From Parendozoicomonas haliclonae (GTDB lineage Bacteria > Pseudomonadota > Gammaproteobacteria > Pseudomonadales > Endozoicomonadaceae): a DNA stretch of 64,000 nucleotides. The notes below the pieces were generated by a model, which was not told where the DNA came from, did no database searches, and saw nothing but the letters and a program-made list of their open reading frames with translations. Below, piece by piece: positions 1-7,912 of this stretch (position 1 is its first letter; every line of letters starts with the position of its first letter). The position numbers and the translations under genes are program-made. The stretch lies in NCBI RefSeq assembly GCF_900174585.1, contig NZ_FWPT01000001.1, positions 186,001 to 250,000 on the forward strand, in the 5' to 3' direction.

Positions 1-8
1 CGGGCTGA

Positions 9-464
9 TTATTGGGCCGCCAGCAGCTCCAGTTTGTGTTTGGCTATATTCGCAGCCTTCCTGCATTGGTGAGCGAGGTGGTCATATTGATCAGAAAGTT
101 TTTTGTCGCTCAAGCAGGACTGTTCTGCCAACACATTTGCCCTTTTTACTTCGGCAAGCATTTCATCTCGTCGCTTCTCCAGTGATGCCTTAGTATCTGA
201 TGGACTCAAGGTCACTTTCTTCAAGTAAGGATGGCGATCAAACTGAGTTGGGTGCTTGATAGCGATAAGGTCTCTTAAAGACATTGTGTCTTTCTTCAGG
301 TCAAATTTTGGCAGGTCATTGTATTGTGTGATCGGGTTTTCTACCGTGGATACCGACCTTCCTTTTAAAAGGCCAAAAGTAATCAGTACTTTCAGGGCGC
401 TCAGGATATTGCATGCCTTGAGTTCGGCATAAGCCTGCTGCACAAAACCGGGAACAATTTTCAT
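9..464 (-). CDS. Hypothetical protein, 151 aa
   Basis: I do not recognise a family. The protein starts with a mildly hydrophobic stretch (about residues 8-35) and ends in a charged, Lys/Glu/Ala-rich helical half (about 85-151) that looks like a coiled coil. An upstream ATG at 479 exists, but GGAGG lies 8 bases before the ATG at 464, so I chose 464. It is complete, with its stop at the window's left edge. No operon partner is visible on this side. It is probably cytoplasmic or peripherally membrane-attached; its function is unknown. Confidence 0.6.
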   Translation of the reverse strand: MKIVPGFVQQAYAELKACNILSALKVLITFGLLKGRSVSTVENPITQYNDLPKFDLKKDTMSLRDLIAIKHPTQFDRHPYLKKVTLSPSDTKASLEKRRDEMLAEVKRANVLAEQSCLSDKKLSDQYDHLAHQCRKAANIAKHKLELLAAQ

Positions 465-765
465 AACTTCAACCTCCATGTTTGTTATGCAGATAAAGCT
501 ATCACCCGGCAGGCTGTGAAAGATGTAGGGCTTTGGTCGCGAAAAAAGAACTTTTTACCCGTGTTATATAGGGTTTTGTTGATCAGGGGTTACAAATGTG
601 TGTCTTTTTGGGCTTGGTCGCGTTTTTTGCCTGATGCACAGCAAAGAGATTCCAGCCCATATTAACGACTGCTGAGAACGCCACGGCAGGACACAGCAGG
701 GATTTTCGTATCTGCAGTATTGTTAGCCATACTTGCAGGACTGTTAGAGCAGCTGGAGACGCCTT
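465..765. other. Intergenic region without a recognised gene
   Basis: This roughly 300-base gap separates the leftward orphan from the rightward CPXCG gene, so it should hold both promoters. I see no convincing tRNA, hairpin or conserved small gene. A short phrase, TTGGTCGCG, occurs twice (near 532 and 613), without obvious meaning. GGAG at about 755 is the likely ribosome binding site of the gene at 766. Confidence 0.4.
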
Positions 766-975
766 GTGGATCACGAATTGAAAACTCAGGTGATTGCCTG
801 TCCGAACTGCGGGGAGAATATTCAGATTCTGGTGAATGCCGAAGATGAAGGGGATACCTATATAGAGGACTGCCAGGTCTGCTGCAGCCCTATCAATATC
901 ACAGTCACTCTTGATGACGATGAGAACATACATGTTCTGGTCCGCAGCGAGGACGAGATGGCTGGGGATATGTGA
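766..975 (+). CDS. CPXCG motif-containing cysteine-rich protein
   Basis: A small 69-residue protein with CPNC at residues 12-15 and CQVC at about 36-39, the paired knuckles of the CPXCG cysteine-rich family, which presumably bind one zinc ion. The rest is acidic, with an Asp/Glu-rich C-terminus. The start is GTG with GGAG about 9 bases upstream. The family is widespread in gammaproteobacteria and has no established function. It converges on the leftward holC group, whose last gene ends 24 bases away. Confidence 0.8.
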   Translation: MDHELKTQVIACPNCGENIQILVNAEDEGDTYIEDCQVCCSPINITVTLDDDENIHVLVRSEDEMAGDM

Positions 976-998
976 AAACGGGTTATGATTTAAAAGGT

Positions 999-1325
999 TT
1001 AAAGCCTTGAACTCAGCGCACTGAGTAAGCGGTTGCGCAGCTCTTTTTCCATCACCGGCAAATAGGAAGCCACGATTTCATCGACAATATTTTCGATGAA
1101 CTCCTGACTGAGCGCCGACGACGGATCATCCATGTTGTCGTCTAATACCAGTTCGGAAGCATCCAGGGTAGGAATCTGGTCATTGAGCATGGGAATGCCC
1201 TCAACCATTTCCAGGTTCTGGTTGGTATACCCCTGATCCTGAACGTTATTGGACTGGTTGAGTAGTTTCTTAAGGTTTTCCAGTTCGTCCAGAAGCCCTT
1301 CGGCCTGATCATCTTTTCTGCTCAT
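999..1325 (-). CDS. Hypothetical protein downstream of holC, 108 aa
   Basis: A short acidic protein with a predicted helical N-terminus (residues 8-25, heptad-like leucines) and an amphipathic C-terminal helix (about 70-108). Its ATG overlaps the holC stop by 4 bases, so it is translationally coupled to holC. In related gammaproteobacteria a small uncharacterised gene often sits between holC and valS; this may be that gene, but I cannot assign a role. valS itself is not seen beyond it. Confidence 0.7.
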   Translation of the reverse strand: MSRKDDQAEGLLDELENLKKLLNQSNNVQDQGYTNQNLEMVEGIPMLNDQIPTLDASELVLDDNMDDPSSALSQEFIENIVDEIVASYLPVMEKELRNRLLSALSSRL

Positions 1326-1765
1326 GCGGACTGCCCCACTTTCTGGTGTTGCGGGTGCATGCCTCTGTCCCGGTATTGGCGGAAGCGCACGCGGGCCAGC
1401 TCAAGAATCTCCGGGGATTGAACAACAACTTCAGCGACACGGCTGAAATGATTGATGTTGTCGGGGATGATATCGCCAAGATTGATCAGCAAGCCATCGT
1501 GCTTTTGCAGATCGTCTTCAGAACAACTGATCGTTACGGGCACTTCACCAGCTTCATCAGAGTCACTTGTGGCATGAGGGACAAAGCTGTCTTCCCGGAA
1601 AGACCAGAGCAGATCACTCATCGGCTCAATATCCTCTTTTTTACTGAGATGGATATGAGTCTTCACGTTGTTTTTCCAGGCTTTCTCAGCCAGCCGGCAG
1701 GCGAATCTTCCCCGTACCAGAGGCGAATCGTCTGCAAGAATATAAAAGCTGACCTGGGGAAGCAT
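1322..1765 (-). CDS. holC: DNA polymerase III chi subunit
   Basis: HolC joins the clamp-loader psi subunit and bridges the replisome to single-stranded DNA-binding protein. The 147-residue product begins LPQVSFYIL and carries the chi-type core: a Rossmann-like fold, loss of the nucleotide site, and the segment GLLINLGD in the middle. The reading frame extends upstream to 1894, but that would give 190 residues against a usual 140-150 and would overlap the DUF2789 gene, so I chose the ATG at 1765. No strong ribosome binding site is visible. It is coupled to the orphan at 999. pepA, its usual neighbour, is about 6 kb away here. Confidence 0.85.
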   Translation of the reverse strand: MLPQVSFYILADDSPLVRGRFACRLAEKAWKNNVKTHIHLSKKEDIEPMSDLLWSFREDSFVPHATSDSDEAGEVPVTISCSEDDLQKHDGLLINLGDIIPDNINHFSRVAEVVVQSPEILELARVRFRQYRDRGMHPQHQKVGQSA

Positions 1766-1838
1766 GCCAAAAGACCATTTGTTCTGTCGCTGCGAAGTGA
1801 CACTAGGATATTCAGTGAACAGCAGGCATGGCAAGCTT

Positions 1839-2069
1839 CTAGTGGCGTAATAGCGTATCCAGATAATCGATAGGCTGACACCACTCGGAGTCATCTTGCC
1901 AGCTCTCCTTGATAAACCCGGACTGGGACGGCGTCCAGAAGTCTGCTTTATAGAGCTTGGTATGCGGTCGCAGAGTGTGGTCTTTTACAAACTGATGAAT
2001 ATCCTGATCGCCACTGGGCAGCCCCAGCTGGCTGAACAGTTCATTAAGAGTATGAACGCTGGTATGCAT
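1839..2069 (-). CDS. DUF2789 domain-containing protein
   Basis: A 76-residue protein that matches the DUF2789 family from start to end: HTSVHTLNELFSQLGLPS near the N-terminus and the acidic/aromatic FIKESWQDDSEWC segment near the C-terminus. Function is unknown for the family. An in-frame ATG at 2081 overlaps the emrB stop (ATGA), but GAGG lies 6 bases before the ATG at 2069, which I prefer. It follows emrB without a gap, so it may be the third gene of that transcript. Confidence 0.8.
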   Translation of the reverse strand: MHTSVHTLNELFSQLGLPSGDQDIHQFVKDHTLRPHTKLYKADFWTPSQSGFIKESWQDDSEWCQPIDYLDTLLRH

Positions 2070-2077
2070 TGTCGGCC

Positions 2078-3628
2078 TCATGATGCAGGCTTGGTTTCGG
2101 GATGAGTCAGTTTAGTCTGAGACTGAACCTGAGACGGTGGTTCTTTTTCCGATGGTTTCTTGAACAGGGGAATCAGCAGCATATTTATAAGGTAGATATA
2201 CAGAAACATGCCAAAACTGATTACGAAGGCGAGCATGGTTGACTGTCGTTCAACCATATTCGCGATCTGTTGCAGGAATGTAGGATCGGTGAGCTGAGCG
2301 TGCTGACTTTCTGCAAACTGCTGGAATATCGGATTATCAGGCGACAGTGCTCCACCAAGGCTGTTCCACTCTGCCTGTTTGACCCGGCTGAAATAGGTGT
2401 TGGTCATGGCGATGCCAAAGGAAGCTCCCAGCGTACGACACAGGCTGAACAGTGCTGCGCCATCGGTAGATAGCTCCGGCGGCAGGGTTGCAAAGGCCAT
2501 TCTCGATAAGGATGCGAACAGCATTCCCATCCCGGCCCCTTGAATAATTTCCGGGAATATCATCCAGAACATGCTGGCCTGTAGGGAGTACTGGGTCATA
2601 AACCAGACACCCGTGAAGTTCAGACAGAGGCCAATGAATATCAGGATGCGGGCATCGATCTTGTCCATCCTGCTGGCGATGGAAAACAACAACAACGCAG
2701 ATGCAATACCGCGTGGGGACATAACCAGTCCACTGGTTTCCACAGGGTAATTTAATAATTCCTGCAACATCATGGGCTGCAGTTGAAGGATGCCAAAAGT
2801 ACAGACCGCAAAACCGGCCACGCTAAAGCAGGCGACAGCCAGATTCCTGTTGGCCAGCATCCAAACCGGCGCAATGGATGCTTTGGTGATGATGGAGCGA
2901 CCAATAAAGAATGTAAGAGCAACCAACGAAAGGACAAAAGAGTAGAGAACGAAGTTGGAATTGAACCAGTTATCCTGATTCCCAACGGACAGCACCATCT
3001 GCAGAAGACCAATACCCACAGCCATACTGATGGCAATCAACCAGTCCACTGTCGCCTTTCCGATATTGCTGATCTTGATATTCCGGTAGATCATGTAAAG
3101 ACAGATCAGCCCGACAGGGGCATTGACATAAAAGACCCAGCGCCAGCTCATATGCTGCGTGATCACGCCGCCAATCACTGGTCCAAGAATCGGGCCAAAC
3201 AGAACGCCGACGGTAAAAATCGCCATGGCTTTGCCCCGTTCTTCTTTGGGGTAAACCTGAACCAGCAGTGATTGAGACAGGGGTACGGCCGAGGCACCAA
3301 AAAGCCCCTGCAGTATGCGGAAAAAGACAATTTCACCAAGGGAGTCTGCCTGACCGCTTAAGGCTGAAGTAATAATAAAACCGACAATGGAGATCAGCAG
3401 CAGCTTACGTTCCCCGATTCGGCGGGTGAAGTAACCGGCCAAAGGGATCATCACTGCTTCGGCCATGGTATAGCTGGTCAGAACCCAGGTGATCTGGTTG
3501 GAGGTGGCTCCTAAAGTCCCCATCATTTTGGGAAGCGCGACATTGGCGATGGTGGTATCAATCAACACCATCATTGATGTGATCACGAGGGTTGCGGTAA
3601 TCGCTCCCCGGCTGGGTTCACTGCTCAT
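2078..3628 (-). CDS. emrB: DHA2 family MFS drug efflux permease, EmrB type
   Basis: A 516-residue inner-membrane antiporter of the 14-TM DHA2 (EmrB/QacA) branch, which exports hydrophobic drugs with a membrane-fusion partner. Family marks include the TIANVALPKM segment in TM1, the antiporter motif around GPILGPVIGG in TM5, and RRIGERK in the loop after TM2. The C-terminal tail is hydrophilic and Pro/Gln-rich. Its start overlaps the stop of the upstream adaptor gene by one base (TAATG), the usual emrA-emrB arrangement. No outer-membrane factor gene is adjacent. The substrate cannot be inferred. Confidence 0.9.
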   Translation of the reverse strand: MSSEPSRGAITATLVITSMMVLIDTTIANVALPKMMGTLGATSNQITWVLTSYTMAEAVMIPLAGYFTRRIGERKLLLISIVGFIITSALSGQADSLGEIVFFRILQGLFGASAVPLSQSLLVQVYPKEERGKAMAIFTVGVLFGPILGPVIGGVITQHMSWRWVFYVNAPVGLICLYMIYRNIKISNIGKATVDWLIAISMAVGIGLLQMVLSVGNQDNWFNSNFVLYSFVLSLVALTFFIGRSIITKASIAPVWMLANRNLAVACFSVAGFAVCTFGILQLQPMMLQELLNYPVETSGLVMSPRGIASALLLFSIASRMDKIDARILIFIGLCLNFTGVWFMTQYSLQASMFWMIFPEIIQGAGMGMLFASLSRMAFATLPPELSTDGAALFSLCRTLGASFGIAMTNTYFSRVKQAEWNSLGGALSPDNPIFQQFAESQHAQLTDPTFLQQIANMVERQSTMLAFVISFGMFLYIYLINMLLIPLFKKPSEKEPPSQVQSQTKLTHPETKPAS

Positions 3629-4644
3629 TACTGTGAGGCAACAGTGTTGATGGTGACGGTAGAACTAGCCCCAACCCGAAGTGGGTGATTGCTGGTATCG
3701 CTTCCAGGATCAAACTGAATGCTGACCGGAAAACGCTGGGTAACCTTGACCCAGTTGCCGGAAGCATTCTCTGGCGGGAGCAGGGAGAAGGAGGAACCGC
3801 TGGCCGGAGAGATATCCGACACATGACCTTTAAATGGCTGGTCGGGATACATATCCAGAGTTATGGAAGCCGGCATGCCTAACCTGATACGTTGCAGATC
3901 GCTCTCTTTGTAGTTTGCCGCAACCCAGAAACTGTCGGCCTGCACCAAGGGTGTCAAAGCCTGGCTCTGGTTAATTACGCTGCCAATATGAACGGATACA
4001 ACCCCAAGCTGGCCATCCTTGGGAGCCGGAATATTGGTGTAAGACAGGTTGAGCGTCGCCTGCAGCAGTGCCGCAGCGGCTTCCTGAACAGCGGGAGCCT
4101 GCGCACCTTTCGCGCCCTGCTCGGCAACCAGCTGTGCCATATGATCTTTGGCAGCAGAGACATTGGCTTCTGCGTTAGCGAGTGCGGCTCTTTCGTTGTC
4201 TGCACTTTGAGCCGGGAGATCGCCATCAGCGACCAGCTCCATGGTTCGCTTATAGGTCAGTTGTGTATCTTTCAGAGAGGCCGTAGCGGCAATCAGTTCC
4301 TCGCTGGCTGCCAGAATTCCGCTGCTGTCAGCCTCATTCTCCTGGCTGGTCAGCTGCAACGCTGCTTTGCTTCTCTGAACCTGAGCCTGATAAGGCGCAG
4401 GGTCAATCTGGAACAGGATTTCTCCTTTGTGCACGAACTGATAGTTACGTGCTTCCACTTCTTTTAGTCGTCCACCAACCTGAGCCGCTACAAAAATAAT
4501 ATTGCCGTGTACATAGGCGTCATCGGTGCTGGGGTATTTCTCTTCATGCTCGTAATAAAAGTAGCCGCCGCCAATCAAAATAATGATGACAACCAGAGCA
4601 ATGCCCCAGCGCGTGGTTTTGGACAGAGGGGTCTTTTCTTCCAT
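3628..4644 (-). CDS. emrA: HlyD family membrane-fusion protein, EmrA type
   Basis: A periplasmic adaptor of about 338 residues that couples EmrB to an outer-membrane channel. One N-terminal TM segment (about 14-32, IALVVIIILIGGGYF) is followed by YPSTDDAYVHGN, the EmrA/HlyD biotinyl-lipoyl-like entry motif, then an alpha-helical hairpin (about 90-190) and beta-barrel halves with PAPKDGQLG. A TTG start at 4698 is possible, but the ATG at 4644 gives the normal N-terminus. It is the first gene of the pair with emrB. No regulator gene is adjacent. Confidence 0.9.
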   Translation of the reverse strand: MEEKTPLSKTTRWGIALVVIIILIGGGYFYYEHEEKYPSTDDAYVHGNIIFVAAQVGGRLKEVEARNYQFVHKGEILFQIDPAPYQAQVQRSKAALQLTSQENEADSSGILAASEELIAATASLKDTQLTYKRTMELVADGDLPAQSADNERAALANAEANVSAAKDHMAQLVAEQGAKGAQAPAVQEAAAALLQATLNLSYTNIPAPKDGQLGVVSVHIGSVINQSQALTPLVQADSFWVAANYKESDLQRIRLGMPASITLDMYPDQPFKGHVSDISPASGSSFSLLPPENASGNWVKVTQRFPVSIQFDPGSDTSNHPLRVGASSTVTINTVASQ

Positions 4645-4935
4645 TGCTGCAAACGACACTGTTTGAGTGGTTTGGAATAGTCTGAACCGGTACAGCAAAG
4701 GAAAGGCTGTAGATGGCCAGTGCGGTGCATGGAGATTAGTACAGCGCCGGGGGTTGTCTACCTGTCAGATGTCTCTTCGACTCTTTCGTAACGCAGATGC
4801 GATCCGTCATGGAAATGGCGAAATCCTGCCAATTGCACTGAATTCAGGGTGTGCTGGGCTAGTGTTTATTGTGGATTTACCAAGTCATTTGGGCCTTCCG
4901 GTATAGGCCATGGTTAATATCACAGGACGTGCAGT

Positions 4936-6369
4936 ATGAAAATTAACTCCAATGGCCACTGGCAGAAGCTGTTTTCCCCAGAAACAACTTTGGGCAAGGC
5001 TCTCCATAGAAGCAAAGATTCTTATATCTCCGTTGTTACCTCGATCAAGCAGTTATTCACTTCCTTAATTAATCTTTTCCGCAAAGATATTTCCGAACGA
5101 GACATTAAACCCCATGATGCTGGAACGAGCAGTCTTTCCTCTGGCAGTCAGACCTCTGTGTACGACGATGATACGGATGATTGGGGTGACGCACCGGAAA
5201 CACCTGGACGGGTTATTCCTTCAGAGTCGTTCGGTTTTCAATATCCTCCAACCGACTTGGCTGGCGAGCCGGATGGTCTGCCTCCGGAAGTTGAATCTGT
5301 TACCCCTCAGGCTGCTGAGCTCGTTATTCCTCAAGCAAAAGCGCAACCAAAGCCAAAGGTCAAAACAGAACCAGCATTTGAAACGCCATGGATGGATAGG
5401 GCGCCGGAGTTTACCAGCTTGGATAAAGTGAAAGCACGGGCGTCAGAGATCGAGTATCAGCCCATGGAATATGTGCATGATGAAGTCATGGAAGAGATTT
5501 ACGGAGCTCCCCAGAACGTTACTTTTAACGACTGTGGCACCGTACCACTGGAAGAAGCCTACGGAATAGTAACAGCTGAAACCATGGCAGCCATGAACCC
5601 GCTATCTGTACATATTCAGCGTGCCAAATCCGGCAATCCTCCTGTTGAAATATTGGTTGGCGGAAAGCCTGTCTCCCTTGGGTGGGAACAGTTTGTGACC
5701 TCCGGTGGATCAAAAACGGTTGTTATTTTGAATACTGAAAAGGAAGGTAGTTACGCACTGGCTATACCATCGGCCAATACCACGGTTAACGAGTGGAATA
5801 TGGCATTAGATGAGGTGGGGCACTGCCATCAGTTTCGTAAAAAAGGTCTTTTGACTCACCCAATGACCAGACTGGTGGATGTGACATTTGATGGCAAAAA
5901 AATTCCAGCCATCCTTATGCGGCCCTTCCAGTCTCTTGATGGTCAGGTTCTTGATATCAAGAAGAACGACCTTCCCGATGATACTCTTTTGAAAGGAGCC
6001 TCACTGGAGCTGACACCTGCTGCTGCCAATAGCGAAGAGGAATTAAAGGATATTGTTGGCGGCGTAATACGCGATGCGGCTGTGTTCTCAACCTTCGGCC
6101 GGACCTTTACCCGTGAGACCTGTAATTTCTGTATGAAAGACGGGGAGCTTCGGTTGTTCCCCTTCGATACCCAGGGTGGTTATGAAGAAGAGGATGAACA
6201 GGCAGTTCTGGATAAAATGTCTAACTATGTCTCCGGGCAGTTGTTGTGCTTGCTGACCCGCGGTCAGCCTGATGAGAAGATCAGCCCGTTTATGAAGTAT
6301 CTGAAGCAAAACCCCGAATCATTCGACAAGATGTTCCATAACTGGGTTATCGAAGAAACCAACCGTTAA
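4936..6369 (+). CDS. Hypothetical protein, effector-like, with distant kinase-like C-terminal half
   Basis: A 477-residue protein with no family that I recognise. Residues 1-60 are mildly basic and helical, and 61-180 are low-complexity, Pro/Ser/Asp-rich and probably disordered. Residues 230-430 look folded. There, GGSKTVVILN...YALAIP (257-278) resembles a kinase glycine-rich loop and third strand, but with no lysine. TRETCNF...LRLFPFDTQGG (392-415) resembles a catalytic loop plus DFG region, but is degenerate. A pseudokinase or host-directed effector is therefore only a hypothesis. It stands alone, ending at a terminator hairpin facing the S1/P1 nuclease. Confidence 0.65.
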   Translation: MKINSNGHWQKLFSPETTLGKALHRSKDSYISVVTSIKQLFTSLINLFRKDISERDIKPHDAGTSSLSSGSQTSVYDDDTDDWGDAPETPGRVIPSESFGFQYPPTDLAGEPDGLPPEVESVTPQAAELVIPQAKAQPKPKVKTEPAFETPWMDRAPEFTSLDKVKARASEIEYQPMEYVHDEVMEEIYGAPQNVTFNDCGTVPLEEAYGIVTAETMAAMNPLSVHIQRAKSGNPPVEILVGGKPVSLGWEQFVTSGGSKTVVILNTEKEGSYALAIPSANTTVNEWNMALDEVGHCHQFRKKGLLTHPMTRLVDVTFDGKKIPAILMRPFQSLDGQVLDIKKNDLPDDTLLKGASLELTPAAANSEEELKDIVGGVIRDAAVFSTFGRTFTRETCNFCMKDGELRLFPFDTQGGYEEEDEQAVLDKMSNYVSGQLLCLLTRGQPDEKISPFMKYLKQNPESFDKMFHNWVIEETNR

Positions 6370-6379
6370 GTCTGATGAC

Positions 6380-6407
6380 CAAAGCCCGGCAACCAAACCG
6401 GGCTTTG
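6380..6407. terminator. Hairpin terminator between convergent genes
   Basis: Perfect 10-bp stem, CAAAGCCCGG (6380-6389) with CCGGGCTTTG (6398-6407) and an 8-base loop, followed by a short T-rich stretch. It lies between the end of the 4936 gene and the end of the leftward S1/P1 nuclease and can serve both. Confidence 0.7.
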
Positions 6408-6441
6408 ATCGTTTTGCCCCTCTATAGTCTTCTAATTCGAC

Positions 6442-7680
6442 TCAATTCTTCTCATTCGCTGCTGCTTGAGCTTTTGCGTTATCCACATCCAGATAGCGAA
6501 TCAGACATTTACCCGCCTCACTCACCCTGTGACGCCCAATTTTCTGAACCTTCTGCTGGTACTGTTCATCAGGGCTTGACCATTCCGGGATGCTATAGAC
6601 GAATGAGCCCAGTGCCAGACTGGTTTCCAGCCAGGGCAGGGTGCTTGAGCAGTCATTCACGATGCCTGAGAGAGGAAACTCCTGTTCCTGTTGGCTTACC
6701 AATGCGGGAAGCTTTTTCTTGGGGGTACGGTCAGGCATAAACCCGCCCACGATATCCCAGTAATGATGCAGCTTGGTTTTGCAGTATTTTGGATTTTGCT
6801 TTTTAAGCTGGGAGTGGGTAGAGGCTTCATACTCACCATAATCGCTCTCCCGATAAGAGTGTTCTCTGGCATCCTGCTCACGATAGTAGTGACCATCGTA
6901 GGAACCGTAGTAGTGGTCATACTCATCATCACTAAGGTGACGGCACTCATGGTGCTCATCAAAGTAATGATCATCGTAATCATGATCTCTCAAATAGTAA
7001 TGGTGATGCCCTTCTGTTTCGCCGGAAGTGCTTTTCCCTGCCACGTTATAGCTCTTCAGGCAGTAGAGATTGCCCCCTTTATCGCCCTGACAGCCGTTGG
7101 TGACATTGGTGATCACGTGCAGAGGCTGGTGGTAGTCACCAATCACGTGAATGAGGCAGGCTCTTAAAATTCCCCGAACAACCGGGCTCTGGTTCTCAGA
7201 CAGCTCAGCATTCAGACCACTGAACCAGGTATCAATAAATGTTTTTCGCTGTTGGTGTAACTCGCCGCAGTTAACGGTTTTGGGAAAAGGCAAATCAACG
7301 AAGTGCAGACGTTCTACTTTCTGATCTTTCAGATATTGAAGGCGATCCGGCAGTGTCTGGCCGTGTTTGGCAAACACGTTGCCCAAGGTCTGGCTGGCCC
7401 ACTCGTCCAGCAGGATGGCGGTGGAGGCCATTGGGGAAATATTGCCTTCCGGAGTTTCTACGGCAAACGAGTTCACTGCCTTTGCCAGCTTGGGTTCGAG
7501 CTTGGCGATAAGGGCAAGCGCATCCTGGTCGTGAGCCTGTTGAATATCTGGAGGCAGCTGCCGGTAAGCCATTTCTGCAATCATGACATGGACCCGAAAT
7601 GTCCAGGCTGAGGCTGACAGTGAAAACGCCAGCAGAAGAGGCAGCAGCAAAACGTGCAGCCTGTGATTACCAGTTTTCAT
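6442..7680 (-). CDS. S1/P1 nuclease with His/Tyr/Asp-rich insertion
   Basis: An exported zinc-dependent nuclease that cleaves single-stranded DNA/RNA and 3'-nucleotides. A signal peptide ends before Trp26, the expected mature N-terminus. The tri-zinc ligands of the family can all be placed: W26, H31, D92, H126, H178, D182, H188, H305 and D309 (HxxxDxxxxxH at 178-188, HxxxD at 305-309). Between them, residues about 215-295 form an insertion very rich in His, Tyr and Asp that is absent from the second nuclease at 21588. I start at the ATG at 7680, which has AGGGG well spaced; an ATG at 7686 is possible. Confidence 0.88.
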   Translation of the reverse strand: MKTGNHRLHVLLLPLLLAFSLSASAWTFRVHVMIAEMAYRQLPPDIQQAHDQDALALIAKLEPKLAKAVNSFAVETPEGNISPMASTAILLDEWASQTLGNVFAKHGQTLPDRLQYLKDQKVERLHFVDLPFPKTVNCGELHQQRKTFIDTWFSGLNAELSENQSPVVRGILRACLIHVIGDYHQPLHVITNVTNGCQGDKGGNLYCLKSYNVAGKSTSGETEGHHHYYLRDHDYDDHYFDEHHECRHLSDDEYDHYYGSYDGHYYREQDAREHSYRESDYGEYEASTHSQLKKQNPKYCKTKLHHYWDIVGGFMPDRTPKKKLPALVSQQEQEFPLSGIVNDCSSTLPWLETSLALGSFVYSIPEWSSPDEQYQQKVQKIGRHRVSEAGKCLIRYLDVDNAKAQAAANEKN

Positions 7681-7873
7681 TACCATTCCCCTGTAAAAAG
7701 GAGCGGCAAGTATAGAGGGTGAAAAAGTACGGAACGGGAAAGGTTTATAACAAAATCAGTTGGGCTATTTGAGCTGTTGTAGGCAGGTTTGCTAATAAAA
7801 GACAGTGTTTTAGCAATAAAGACGAACTTTGACGTTTTTGTTGGATAGGGCTTGTTCAGGGAAAGAGTGGAGT

Positions 7874-7901
7874 AAACCTGCGCCAATTAAGGCGCAGGTT
7901 T
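7874..7901. terminator. Hairpin terminator downstream of pepA
   Basis: Perfect 11-bp stem, AAACCTGCGCC (7874-7884) with GGCGCAGGTTT (7891-7901) and a 6-base loop, 12 bases after the pepA stop on the minus strand. The U-tract is short. Confidence 0.65.
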
Positions 7902-7912
7902 GGATTTAACGA

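Noticed and set aside
583-933. Minus-strand open frame opposite the CPXCG gene
   Set aside because: It is the reverse complement of a gene with clear CPXC motifs and has no ribosome binding site or family feature.
6691-7167. Hydrophobic plus-strand frame across the S1/P1 nuclease insertion
   Set aside because: Val/Ile richness comes from reading His/Asp/Tyr codons backwards; there is no start signal, and the nuclease frame has all catalytic residues.
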